From NCBI GenBank assembly GCA_003427395.1, contig BFEA01000114.1:3117862-3155460 (forward strand): a stretch of DNA of 37,599 nucleotides. Direction: 5' to 3'. The notes under the pieces were generated by a model. The model was not told the DNA's origin, searched no databases, and was given only the letters and a program-made list of their open reading frames with translations. A program made the position numbers and the translations under genes. Source of the stretch: Chara braunii (Eukaryota > Streptophyta > Charophyceae > Charales > Characeae). Within the stretch, counting starts at the first letter, position 1; each line of letters begins with the position of its first letter. Below are positions 10,656 to 20,899 of the stretch, one piece after another.

Positions 10656-11166
10656 AAAAATTCCCACGAGAAATGAAAGTTGAAAAAACATTCCATAAAA
10701 AAAAAATCCTTCATATTTATAAATTATCATTCCAATGTTCGTCAAATTTTAAAATTTATAATTTTATTTGATAAGATCCCGTCTAAATATGAGTTTTCCC
10801 TTCCAACTACATTTATTTGTTCAAAATGGAATGAAAGTCTGGACGAGTTTATGAAATGTTTTAATTAAACTTTCATTCTACTACAATAAATATCTTCTAA
10901 TTTAGATTGGATTAACCTATTTATGATCGAAAATCCTTATTTAGAATGACAGTCCAATTAAAATATTTCATGAACTCGTTCACACTTTCATTCCATCTCT
11001 AGCATGCAGTTCAAATAAGAAGGGATACCCCATTGTTGGAAGGAAAGTTTTTAAGTAAGACGGAAAATTTTAAAATTGGAATGACATTTTTTAAGATGGA
11101 ATGAAAATTTTAAATTTAGAATGTAATTTCACTATAGAATGATTATTTAATTATAGGAATTTTTTT
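10656..11166. mobile_element. AT-rich foldback (MITE-like) element
   Basis: Ends read AAAAATTCC and GGAATTTTTTT. The interior is a long imperfect inverted repeat. The best arms, 10825-10881 and about 10942-10998, share ATGGAATGAAAGT, ACGAGTT and TTTTAATT at about 85% identity, and matches resume further out (TCATTCCAA, CCTTCCAAC). Composition changes sharply at both ends against the GC-richer retrotransposon. It has no coding sequence. The sequences outside it (ACTATTCCTCA and GCTATCCTTAG) look like a decayed duplication but are not identical, so the superfamily is undetermined. Confidence 0.7.
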
Positions 11167-11731
11167 CGTTGCTATCCTTAGATCATGTGGAGAAGAGTGC
11201 GGGCACCATATAGATATTCCCAAACCACATGTGTCTACGGCAGAGGTTGCTGGCCGGTGCCTAAACCTCTGTCCAAAAACTGCTTGTGTTAGAGTCTTTC
11301 CAGGCACTTCCCTCACAGGCATGGCAGAAGAGTTAAAAGAGAGGATGCTTGCCTGGGCCAGGATGAAGAAGGATGCAAGAGGACAACTAGTTTTAGTAGA
11401 TGTAGAGGTCTTTAGAGGAAGAGTAGGGGACCTTATAGAGAGTAGGGTCACTCGTAGCTTTATCAGTAGAAAAAGCGCTGTAGAAGTTGAAGTTGAATCT
11501 TAAGGTTCAAAAGTTAGAAGACCCTGTAGTCAGTATCCTCGCAGACAATCGCACCATGCGAATATTGATTACATTGAGGGAATTCAGGTGTACTTTCGCC
11601 TAGAGAAAGATGGGAAGGTGGAGAAAGTTCTTCATTCCCTGACTCTCCTGAGTCTCCTTATAGAGGATAGTCTTCCTTTTGATATGGTCCTAGGGATGGA
11701 TTAGGGAGAGGCAGCAGGAGCCACACTCCAT
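11167..11731 (+). pseudogene. pol: Chromovirus aspartic protease region
   Basis: The frame before the protease reads LRSCGEECGHHIDIPKPHVS, then an acidic linker. The retropepsin motif should read DSG followed by TRSFIS, but the sequence has ESRVTRSFIS (codons from about 11441). Both the catalytic aspartate and the glycine are replaced, so no active protease can be made. The flap region and the hydrophobic PFDMVLGMD strand near 11679-11703 are still recognisable. A stop ends the frame at about 11502 and another at 11701. Confidence 0.72.
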
Positions 11732-12690
11732 TTGAGAGAGCACGAGTCTAGGCTCCTTAGTCCTACAGGTGAGGTTAAGACTGCTCGCCTGTTTCATGTC
11801 TCAAGAGTAGACAACTCTCTGGCACATTGTTGTTTCAGTGCTCCCGCGTTCGTGCGTTTAGTGAAGAAGGAGCAGTTGGAGGAACAGGTCTTCGTAGCCT
11901 ACGTTAGATTTGTTACTGACCCTAAGGAGGAGAAACCCATAGATGCAATTATTGCCAAGCTGCTGGAGGAATATACAGACTTAGCAAAGCCGCCTACATG
12001 TGTAGTGTCGCGGCCCATCCATCATCGCATTGAGATAGAGCCTGGCAGTAGGACTCCTAAGGGAGTCGTGTACAGAATGTCCCCAAGGGAGTTGAAGGAG
12101 TTGCGCAAGCAATTGGATGAGCTCCTCGGAAAGGGTTGGATTAGGCCCAGTTCATCTCCATTTGGAGCACCTGTTCTTTTTGTCCCCAAGAAGGAGGAAG
12201 AGCTCAGAATGTGTATGGACTATAGGGGTCTCAATTCTATTACAGTTAAGATTGCAGAATTACTGCCTCGTATAGATGATTTGTTATACCGGGTGCAGGG
12301 CTGCAAATACTTTTCGAAAATAAATCTGAAGTCCTGCTATCATCAGATAGAGGTTCATCCTGATGATCAGTAAGGGACAGCATTTCGGACTAGATATGGG
12401 CACTACGAGTTTATAGTTATGCCCTTTGGACTAACCAATGTGCCAGCAATTTTTCAGCGTTGTATGAATGATTTGTTAGGTTGTGGTTAGATAGATTTGT
12501 AGTAGTATACTTATATGACATTCTAGTGTTTCGTAAGACCCTTTGGAGAATGAGGGTCATCTAAGGCAGGTCTTGGAGAAGCTTAGAGAAGCTAAACTTC
12601 AAGATCAACGCAAAGAAGTTCGAATGGGCCAAGACACAAGTGTTGTATTTGGGCCACGTCTTAGACGGAGACGACGTTAGACCTGAAGAC
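11732..12690 (+). pseudogene. pol: Chromovirus reverse transcriptase
   Basis: Polymerase domain that copies element RNA to DNA. Visible in order are YRMSPRELKELRKQLDELL, GWIRPSSSPFGAPVLFVPKK, RMCMDYRGLNSIT, KINLKSCYHQI (motif A, where the usual DL is NL), a stop at 12371, [13 protein letters not shown] (motif B) and VVYLYDILVF (motif C). Motif C should be YLDD; the first catalytic aspartate codon is TAT at 12514-12516. A frameshift separates motif B from motif C, and a further one follows before KINAKKFEWA and LGHVLDGD near 12600-12670. The polymerase is inactive on several counts. Confidence 0.87.
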
Positions 12691-13285
12691 AACGCCCCGC
12701 GCACTGACAGAGTTGCGATCGTTTGTAGGCCAAGCTAACTATTATAGGAAGTTCGTCAGGAACCTTTCTACCATCGCTGCCCCTCTTCGCAAGTTGCTAA
12801 AGAAAGAAGCAATCTGGAAGTGGGACCAGGACTGCACATCTGCCCTAAAGAGATTGAAGCGGGCTCTGATAGAATATCAAGTCCTTAAGGTAGTCAATCC
12901 GTCCCTGCCTTTCGTTGCTACCACTGATGCAAGTTGGTATGGCATAGGTGTTGTCTTACAGCAAGACGATGGCAATGGATACAGGCCCGTAGAGTTCATG
13001 TCTGCAAGGATGCCTTCAGAGAAGGTCGCGATATGAGAGGGAACTCTACGCTTTCAGGCAAGCACTAGATCATTGGGAGCACTACTTGCTTGGGAGGCAC
13101 TTTAAAGTCTATTCAGACCACGAGACACTAAGGTGGTTGAAGACGCAGGCCAAGATGACACCTAAGCTTATTAGGTGGGTCGTTGAATTAGATCAATATG
13201 ACTTATAACTTAAGCCAGTAAAAGGAAAGTACAATGTAGTTGCGGATGCTCTAAGTAGGAGCGCTGATTATTTTCGGGCAATAGT
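12691..13285 (+). pseudogene. pol: Chromovirus RNase H domain
   Basis: Ty3-type RNase H that removes the RNA template. A connector, RSFVGQANYYRKFVRNLS, leads to the catalytic entry ATTDASWYGIGVVLQQ, then PVEFMSARM. A one-base frame change at about 13030 moves the rest (RELYAFRQALDHWEHYLLG, YSDHETLRWL, VVADALSR) into another frame. One further stop sits in QYDL*LKPVKGKYN near 13206. Order and length are normal for Ty3/gypsy. Confidence 0.85.
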
Positions 13286-13292
13286 TCACTAT

Positions 13293-14480
13293 GTGGATAT
13301 ATGGAGGGACCTGCAGCAGAAAGTTAGAGAGGCATATGCACAAGACCCTATCTATAGTGACCTCCTCAAGAGAGTTAGGGAAGCTCCAGAGTTTGAACCA
13401 GACTACCGCACTACTGATGGCTTATTATTCGAGAAGACTAATGTAGCTGACTGTCTGTGCGTTCCCAAGAGTGAAGAAATTTGTAGTTTGATCTTAGGGG
13501 AATGCCACGACACAGATGGACACTTTGAGTGGCAAAAGACACTAGCCAACCTCATGCACGCGTATATCTGGCCTGACTGTATAGAGTATGTGCGTAGTTG
13601 TAAAGTCTGTCAGAGAAACAAGACTATTGCGGAAGCCCCTCTTGGTCTTCTCAGACCCTTGCCTATTCTTGACAGACCCGGAGATTCCGTGTCCATTGAC
13701 TTTATGGATACTCAAGTCAAGAGTAAGCAGGGCAAAAGTCAAGTCATGGTTATAGTTGATAGATTTAGCAAGTAGGCACGAACAAATTTAGTTGTTCAGA
13801 AGTTCTTTGATCATTGGGTCAGTGAACATGGTATACCGTTGTAGATAGTTAGTGACAGAGACACCAGGTTCACCAGTCAGAACTGGCAGGAACTGATGAA
13901 AGTTTATGGATCAAAATTGTTGATGTCATTTGGCTGTCATCCAGAGAGTAAAGGTCAAATTGAACAGACGAATAAGCTCATGCGGCAAATTCTTAGGATG
14001 TACATTAGGCCCGACCAGATTAACTGGGATGAGATGCTCCCTAAGGTAGCAAGTGCATATAATAATAGCGTGCACTTATCTACGCGTCGCACCCCCAACG
14101 AACTGCACAAGTATTTTAGACTGCTGAGACCGTTCGAGGGACTTAACCGGGATCAGATCCAGAGGCTACCACCCGATACACGAGAATTTGCGATACAGCA
14201 CGAGAAAGAGATAGCTACCGTTGTAGACAACCTCTGGAAAGCCCATCATAGAATGACAGCGCAAGCTAATAAGCATCGTCGGCCTTCACAGTTTCAAGTA
14301 GGTGACTTAGTCTGGGTCAAGTCAAAAGAGTTTGGTCCTGAGGAGAACATCTCACAAAAATTACTGCCTACGTATAGAGGACCGCGGCCAGTCTTAGAAG
14401 TCAAGGGCGGAGAGGATGGACTGTCCTCGACTATTGAGATTCCAGCACACGTCCACACCCACCCAGTGTTCCATGCGTGA
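13293..14480 (+). pseudogene. pol: Chromovirus integrase
   Basis: Integrase that joins element DNA to the chromosome. An HHCC zinc-binding start is present (ECHDTDGHFE ... CKVCQRNK). The core has catalytic positions in SIDFMD, IVSDRDTRFTS and HPESKGQIEQTNK, so D, D and E are retained. Between DRFSK and LVVQKFFDHWV, at 13775-13800, the spacing is about 20 residues short compared with relatives, and a TAG lies at 13773. Another stop follows in GIPL*IVSD. The C-terminal part from 13896 is open to the TGA at 14478 and includes the FQVGDLVWVKS and LPTYRGPRPVLEV barrel typical of gypsy integrases. Confidence 0.87.
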
Positions 14481-14531
14481 AAGTTGTTGCCTTGCGTCAC
14501 AAGTCAATAGGTTGCATCACGTATATTTATG

Positions 14532-14759
14532 ATTCCTCCAGATATGGATGGAAGATATGACATTGAAGGGATAGTAGGTGAGGATATCTTCAGGACAGGA
14601 GGTAAAGGTCGTCCCCCAAAACAATACAAAGTCAGATTTGCCTATCAAGAATCGGAAAACGACCGTTGGTTCAGGCGAATATAACTTTTAGAGACAGCTC
14701 CCAATATAATCCGAGCCTACGAAAGAGAGAAAAAGGGTAGAGGTCCTGCCTTAGACTGA
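14532..14759 (+). pseudogene. pol: Chromodomain at the integrase C-terminus
   Basis: In frame with the integrase, with three stops between and within, is YDIEGIVGEDIF ... GRPPKQYKVRFAYQESEN ... RWFRRI, then LLETAPNIIRAYERE, ending at TGA 14757-14759. The Y.IE.I start, the YKVRF strand and the helix after LLE follow the chromodomain pattern. This domain defines chromoviruses and usually steers integration towards histone-marked chromatin. A TAA replaces the expected residue between the strand and the last helix. Confidence 0.8.
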
Positions 14760-14782
14760 AGTATTCTCTGAGGACCTCGAAT

Positions 14783-14797
14783 TTAGGCCGGCGGGAG
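14783..14797 (+). promoter_or_regulatory. Polypurine tract before right LTR
   Basis: AGGCCGGCGGGAG abuts the right LTR start at 14798. It is purine-rich only in its last eight bases, so it is a weak but correctly placed primer site for plus-strand DNA synthesis. A near copy (GGTGGGAG) is found inside the LTR at about 14873-14880. Confidence 0.5.
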
Positions 14798-16075
14798 TGA
14801 AACGGTTTTCACTTTTCTGCAGTCACAGATGTGGGCCCTAGAGTTCGATCCCTAGACCTCACTTTGTCCATTGGTGGGAGTGAAACATTTTTCACCTTTC
14901 TGCTGTCACATATGTGGGCCTTAGAGTTCGATCCCCAGACCTCACTTTGTCCATGTACAGTATCGAGTCCATGTACAGTATCGAGTCGACCCCCGAGTGT
15001 TTGAACCCGTGACCTGTGTTTTGGTAGTTGTTTGTCGTCTGTCATAGGTCTATGTATTGGTAGGGGTTTGATCTGTAGGTCTGTCGATTAGGAGTCACAA
15101 CTCTGTAGAGGTCGTAGTTGTAGGTATTCTGAAAGGTCAAGGTCGTAGCTGTCCTGAAAGGTCATGGTCGTAGCTGCTACAGCACTCGAAAGGCCAAGTC
15201 CACAGACTTTCGGAAGGTTCGGAAGTGGCCTTTCGAGGTTGTCGGTTGCCTCACGTTTAGTCAGAGGCAATGGGCAAGTGGTGAGCCAAACTGCGTTATG
15301 TCGGCAGTGCGAACTGCATCGAGTTGGCAGTGCAAACCCATGCAGTCAGCGGTACCGATCCATCCAGTCCCAATCCAGTTAAGCAAGTATCATGAGGGAC
15401 TGTGTGCTCCATGGGCCCGGTAGAAAGGGGCAGACCAACGAGTTACTGAAGTATAAATCAAGAGGCAACGCCCAACCATTCATTCATTCGCTACATAAGC
15501 CACGCGGAAGCGCTGCCCCAGCGCCTTGTGCGAGGTGGTCTGCAGAGCGCCCGGAGTTGAACTGGGCTGGAAGAACATAGCATCGCCATAGTAGTAGTAG
15601 CGAGCGGTCATAGCCGCCATAGGTTAGAGATAGAGGTTAGTGTGTGTGTGTGTGTGAGACAGACTACGTGTGTGTGGAGTATTCATGGTGATCCAGAGTG
15701 GAGTACGTGCGAACAGTGGTGTTGGACACAATGACGAGAGTTGGGTGTACGGGCGTTGTTGCGCCATAGCTGGATGAAGCGAGTTTGCATCTGAACTATG
15801 TTCTTGGTTTCCATATCTCTGAGCTTTGAGTGGGAGTCCGGCGCCAGTATGAATTGCTATCTGTTTGCATGTATGCGAAGTGACGAAGACAGCGAGTCTG
15901 ATTGCATTGGTATCGGAGTTGGTTCTCGTTACTCCCCTTGCCAGCGAACTTATCAGCACGAAGGAGACACGCGCCTGTTGTGGGCGCCATAGTTGAAGTT
16001 GCGCCAACGAAGGAGGAGGTCCATCATAGCTGCGCCACTGAAGAGAGGTGTCGCGTACCTGCAAAGAAGACGACG

Positions 16076-16128
<53 letters not shown>

Positions 16129-16983
16129 TTGTGTCGTCCAAGGAAGAAAGGAAGTGGCCATAGCCGCGGAGCTCGGGCACGGTGGTAGAAGAAGGAAGAC
16201 GAGTAAAGAAGAAGGGAGAGACGAAGGATGAGAAAGAAGCCATAGCCGAGGAAGGATAAGGGAGAGACGTTGAAGAAGAAGGAAGGCATAGCTGGGGTGA
16301 AGTAAGAAGTAGCGAGGGAGAAAAAAAGAGGGAGAAAGAGAATCGAGGGTTGGAGAGAGAAATGGTGTCGGTAACCATAGTCGAGCTGAAGGTTGACCAA
16401 GGCGCTGACAAAATGGTTGACCAAAGTTTACTTGGGCATTGACTCAGGCGTTGACCCAGGTTTTGACCGAGGTTGACCAGATCGTTGATCGGGGTGGTTG
16501 ACCGTTTTGACTAAGCGTTGACCAAGGCGTTCAGCAAGGCGTTGATCAAGGCGTTGATCAAGGCGTTGACCAAGGCGCTGACCGGAGCTGTTGACTACGA
16601 AATTGATCAAGCTGGAGTTGGTATAATCTCGCCAAGCTCTCAGCCTATTCCCTTCCCCTATGGATGTGCACTCATCTCATGGTACTTGCTGAGTCTGTAT
16701 GTCTCTTCTTCCTGTATTGAGTCTCCGATGTTCGGAGGTAGGAACTCCGTGTATGTGGTCGTAGAGCTTTGTTGACCGAACCCACACGGGCTGAGTAGGG
16801 CTAAAGGCTGTGTCTGACGACTCGACTGACCCGGAGGACACGAACCCTCTCAAGGACCGGTGCAGACCGACGGGCTGCTCGGTGTGGCATAGTAGGCCCG
16901 AAATCCGAGTTGTGGGCTGCACAATAAGATGTCTAAGTCTCGAGGGGACTTGCTGATCGCGTCGTCTTGTCTGCGACGCTAAA
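14798..16983 (+). repeat. Right LTR of the chromovirus
   Basis: Matches the left LTR from TGAAACGG to the conserved GCGACG(T/C)TAAA end. Its TATA box is at 15452-15458. It is about 70 bp longer than the left copy despite a shorter GA tract. The extra length comes from a duplication of its first ~80 bp (second start near 14881) and an 18-bp tandem duplication, CATGTACAGTATCGAGTC, at about 14952-14987. The TTGAC cluster lies at 16393-16607. Confidence 0.88.
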
Positions 16984-18338
16984 TAAAAAAGTGTTGGACA
17001 AAGCGACATTGATAATTTTGTGCACCCATAAACTATTGAAATTCACATCAAGGCTTTAATGCAGATGTAGGACGTGCTGAATTAAGTTATGTTTTATGTT
17101 TATGTCAATTTAAAAACATTATTACACACATCTTTATAGATAAGTTGTAAAGGTTGTAAGTTAAAGGTAGAGTTTTTAAGTGAAGACCTTATATGGAAGG
17201 TCCTAAGTGAAAGGTGAAGGCCTTAAATTTCAGTGAAGGCCACATAAACCTCCAAATCTTAGCGAATTTTCATCAGATTGTGACTGTAAAAGCCTGGTGC
17301 ATTATTTACTATATAGAAATGGTTGCACGATTTTTGTTACTCGTCTTCTATGAGCACATCAATAATAATATAATAATAAAATAAATTAGTGACAATAAAT
17401 AAGAGATAAAATTGATAGACTTCTATTTTTTTTCTCCCATCCTAAAACAAACGCTCATCGGACTCTTGGTCATTTGAGCACACAACTTTATATAATTTAC
17501 AAACTAAATGATCATTAAACTTTTTTTTTTTTTTTTTTATACTCCAAAACAATATTAAATTTTGTCACTTCGACAAATAAACTATAAAGATCAAGAGTCA
17601 CAAATAAATAAGTTGGAAAAATAATACACTGACTAAATATATTATTCATGTAACTGTGGGTTGCAGTGAACGGAACCTTAAGGCCTTAATTTTTTTTTAG
17701 AGAGAAAGAAATATTATTCCGCTTCAATGTGAACAGTGACCTACGCTACAAATGACCTGACACGTGCACTACACTTTGGGACTCATGGAGGAACCTGCCT
17801 GCTCCTCCCCCAGATGACCAGCCTATCCTTGCTGGCTCTCTCCCACCACTCCAACTTCACCGCCCTTCTCTTGTTAGTCCTCCTATAATATTTTTATTTG
17901 TACAAATTGTCAATGTTACATTTCGGTGCGAATTAAGCAACGATCATACCAAAATATCGTTTATTTTTAAAAGCACACCCATAATATTAAAAATAATAAT
18001 AGGAAAATATAAATATCCATGTATACCAATAAATATCATATAATATCAGAATATCAATTTTTTTAATTCGTGAATTTGAAGATACGGAAAACAAACATGC
18101 TCAAGCCACTGTACTATTTTTCAAACCATTCAAAAAAATATAAAATTTGAACAAAATTCAAACAAACATGATTTTTATTATTTGGAAAAAAAAACAAAAA
18201 TAAATATCGTCTCCAATGTTACAAATATACAACATTATGCAAGATTTTTATATTTCGAATACCAAAGCTTCAGAAGCACGAGTCAAACGATTATTGCAAA
18301 AAACAAAGTTTGAAAACAATGATAACAGTAATAACGAT
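16984..18338. other. AT-rich intergenic DNA
   Basis: No gene or structured element is recognised. There is a poly-T run at 17521-17539, AATAAT/ATAAA-rich stretches near 17363-17400, and a less AT-rich island at about 17741-17884 whose origin is not clear. The stretch ends at the left copy of the 10-bp direct repeat at 18329. Confidence 0.5.
18329..18338. repeat. Candidate target site duplication, left (TAATAACGAT)
   Basis: Identical to 18872-18881. Both copies sit exactly where AT-rich DNA meets the GC-richer insert. A 10-bp match could arise by chance in this composition; its coincidence with the composition boundaries is what supports it. Confidence 0.65.
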
Positions 18339-18871
18339 GGCGGTGCTATCTACAATCTTTCATCGTGCTAAAGGTATGGGAACACTGCCTGTGGGGGAAG
18401 CCCCCTTCTTATTTTCCCTCAAGATCGAATTGAGAAGGTGGGGGTTTCCCGACTCTTATTTTGATAAAGGACTTCGGTTGTTTAATGCCTAGATGGGCCG
18501 TGTATGAGAACCCCGGGTATGAAGTTTCACGGGATGGGCCTATCGGTAGGACTAGTGGTTTGCTTGCAGGTTTTCTATCTATAGAGGTACCTCTCTCGCC
18601 CACGGTCCATTTCGCGTTGTCCCTCTTGGTCACTGACCCGTCCTGGTCCCTAGTCCCAGTTCTCTCTTTTTCCAGATTGGTATAGGACTGTGTAGTATAA
18701 TCAAGTATATATAGCTTGTTCTTCTGTTCCATCTCACGCCTCACGCATCCCCTGAGGAGCCGGTTACTGGCGAGCCGGCAGAAACATGTGTCGGGTGTTT
18801 CGCCAGCAGTTTTTTATGTGTTGGCTCTTTGATGTTATATTATAGAGTCGTTGCGCTCGGGGTTCTCATTT
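18339..18871 (+). mobile_element. 533-bp non-coding insertion with a hammerhead-like motif
   Basis: A GC-richer block opens GGCGGTGCTATC and ends GGGGTTCTCATTT between copies of TAATAACGAT. No terminal inverted repeats and no LTR ends are present at its boundaries, although ATGAGAACCCCG at 18504-18515 recurs inverted at 18858-18869. A perfect small hairpin, GGGGG AAG CCCCC, is near 18394-18409. It codes for nothing recognisable. A hammerhead-like sequence lies at 18744-18799. Size, target duplication and ribozyme together suggest a non-autonomous retroelement, comparable in concept to short hammerhead-bearing retroelements of schistosomes or to Penelope derivatives. Confidence 0.6.
18744..18799 (+). 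ncRNA. Hammerhead-ribozyme-like sequence, divergent copy
   Basis: Core CUGAGGA is at 18752-18758. Stem II is GCCGG 18759-18763 with CCGGC 18775-18779. GAA is at 18781-18783. Stem III is ACA 18784-18786 with UGU 18789-18791, and the predicted cleavage base is C 18792. Stem I pairs GGG 18793-18795 with CCC 18749-18751, then UG 18796-18797 with CA 18746-18747 across one bulged U. The only departure from the consensus is an extra A at 18780 between stem II and GAA, which may weaken or abolish cleavage. The sequence is type I (open at stem I). Confidence 0.55.
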
Positions 18872-18881
18872 TAATAACGAT
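18872..18881. repeat. Candidate target site duplication, right (TAATAACGAT)
   Basis: Partner of 18329-18338; see the 533-bp insertion between them. Confidence 0.65.
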
Positions 18882-18958
18882 TACAATACATACGATAATA
18901 ATTTATCATTTTAATTAAAAAACGTAATAAATTATTATAAATCTATTATACTCCATAG

Positions 18959-20268
18959 CAGGGTTGCCGGCGTTCGGGACGGGCCGAACGCCCGAACCCG
19001 AACGCCCGAACCCGAACGCCCGAACCCGAACGCCCGAACCCTAACGCCCGAAAGTTCGGCACCCCCTCTCGACGCGTTCGACCGTTCGGCAAGACGCGGG
19101 CCCAAAAACCAAAAACAAAACAAAGAAACAAAAATTTTAAAAAACGTGGAAAAAAATGTACAGTATGCTGAAGAATAAACTCAACAACATTTGCCTCAAA
19201 GTTGCATCCAAATTCTTTACCAAATTTGAAATAAAACTCAAATACTAAAAGTAAATAAAAAAAAAAAAAAAAAAAAAAGAATGAAATTATTGAGGGGGCG
19301 AGCACGTTTTTGACACCTCCATCTTTGGCGATTTTTCACTTATTTTTGGCTATGACAAATGCCATGAAAATTTATATATGTGTATCTTATATAATAAAGA
19401 ATCTACAAATAAAGTTGGAAAAAATAATAATTTTTTCATGCTCCGAAATAAAGGAAAAATAAAAAGTGAAAAAAAAAAAAAAACAAATTAGTGAGTGGGC
19501 AAGCAAGTTTCGACACCATCAGTACCTACCGGTTGTCAAGGCCCGTCGCTCAGGCGACAAGTTAGCCCGGTCATTCCCAAGCCTCAGACTTTATAGTCGA
19601 GCCTCGGACAACTGGTAGTATACAACGGAAAAAAAAAAAAAAAAAAAAAACCATGAAAAAACATACAACATTCTGATTAAAAAAAAAATAAAAAATGAAA
19701 TCAGACATGTCCAACGAGAATGAATCTTCCTCTTTACTTCCTCGATAAAGAGAAAGATTCATTCTAGTGAGAAAGAGAGAGAGGGTGTTAGCCATTGTTT
19801 CAGGAGTTGGCGCCATGCATTGGCTGACGCCTTCTCTCTCTCTCTCTGTCACTCTCTGTCACTCTCTCTCTCTCTCTCCTCCCTCTCTCTGTGGTTCTTC
19901 CCCGCCTTCGCCCGCCCCGCCACGCTCGTTTCTTTTACGCCGTTGCTTTACATTTTTGTCGCTGTTTTTTTTTTTTTTTTTTCCATTTTTTCGGGACTAT
20001 CGGTCGTCGATCAGTCGGTACCCCGCCCAACGCGGTGTGTTAACGGCTGCGTCGGATTTTAAGCAAGGCGAGGTGCTGGCGGTTTAAGAGGGGGATACCT
20101 TACATCACAAAGAACTCACAAAAACAAATTCTGAAAAATAAAATAATATTTAGGTGTCAAAATATGTTTTTGCGGGGTTTGAACCCCTTCAGGTTTGACC
20201 CACGTGCAGGGACAAGAACGTTCGAGGATCAGCTTAGGGGCCTTAATACGTTCGGCCTTACAACCCTG
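18959..20268 (-). mobile_element. Family A inverted-repeat element with an internal insertion
   Basis: Starts CAGGGTTGCCGGCGTTCGGG and ends ACAACCCTG, the family A termini. The flanking 8-mers CTCCATAG (18951-18958) and TTTTATAG (20269-20276) differ only by three C-to-T changes, compatible with a decayed 8-bp duplication. The first ~100 bp hold four to five tandem CCCGAACG units. The conserved blocks TTTGCCTCAAAGTTGCATCC and CATCTTTGGCGATTTTT follow. The interior is interrupted at about 19520-20090 by other DNA, so the element is 1.3 kb rather than the usual ~0.7 kb. Confidence 0.65.
19520..20090. other. DNA inserted within the family A element
   Basis: It opens with a ~95-bp hairpin-ended piece, CTACCGGTTGTC near 19526 and its partner GACAACTGGTAG near 19607-19618. 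A poly-A run, a palindromic AGAATGAATCTTCCTCTTT / AAAGATTCATTCT pair around 19718-19765, a (TC)n microsatellite at about 19829-19898 and a poly-T run near 19967-19984 follow. No gene is supported: the open frames here are microsatellite translations. Confidence 0.5.
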
Positions 20269-20276
20269 TTTTATAG

Positions 20277-20890
20277 TAAAAATCACATATATTTTTTCAA
20301 CGGCTATGAAATACAATATATAAGCAATGATTTAATAATTCTTTAATATATCCACCAACAGAAACAATTATAACATGTAGTGAATGAAATTAAATATTAC
20401 AAATTGCAAACATTATGAAAAAAATAAGAATTTTAATAATAACTAAGTTTAAAAATATTACGAGTTTTACTCAAAATTTAACAAACAATTTAAAAACAAT
20501 AATAGTGAATTTCATGTTTGTAAAATAATTGTTTCAATCAACCCCTAATTGAAATAGTAATTTTTTAATTTAAAAGTATAAAATTATAAAATTAATAAAA
20601 TTCGTATTTTTTAAAAAATATTTTTGAAAAAAAAAAAAAGTCTCCAAAACACAACATTGAAGAAAAAGGAAAATTAAGTAATTTTTATCGATCACCAATA
20701 TATAAAAAAAAATTAACTGAATAAAACATTAACATATTGCATATGCATTAACTTTAATTTGAAAATTATTGATTAATAAATTGAAAGAAAAATGACTCGA
20801 TAGAATGAAAATACAAATTGAAAAACATTAATTATGAATGTACTTTATTGAAGAAGGCGAAAGCGGAAAATCAAATGTCGTAAATAAAAT
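20277..20890. other. AT-rich spacer
   Basis: Very AT-rich sequence with short A and T runs. No gene, RNA or terminally repeated element could be identified. Confidence 0.55.
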
Positions 20891-20899
20891 AGAAACGTG

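Larger units (their letters stand above)
5315..16983 (+). mobile_element. Ty3/gypsy chromovirus LTR retrotransposon, decayed
   Basis: Two long terminal repeats enclose gag, protease, reverse transcriptase, RNase H, integrase and a chromodomain in Ty3/gypsy order. LTRs (5315-~7429 and 14798-~16983) start TGAAACGGTTTTCAC and stop matching after a conserved GCGACG(T/C)TAAA. No convincing target duplication and no tRNA primer-binding site were found, so the outer 3' boundaries are approximate. All coding domains carry stops, frameshifts or lost catalytic residues. Many changes are C-to-T or G-to-A, consistent with decay of methylated cytosines. Two other elements are inserted in it. Confidence 0.9.

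Noticed and set aside
17521-17700. Possible polyadenylated retrogene or SINE tail at the poly-T run
   Set aside because: No body sequence, promoter boxes or target duplication could be associated with it.
18504-18869. ATGAGAACCCCG inverted repeat as the ends of a ~366-bp DNA transposon
   Set aside because: No target duplication flanks this pair, whereas the outer TAATAACGAT pair coincides with composition boundaries. Kept only as an internal inverted repeat.
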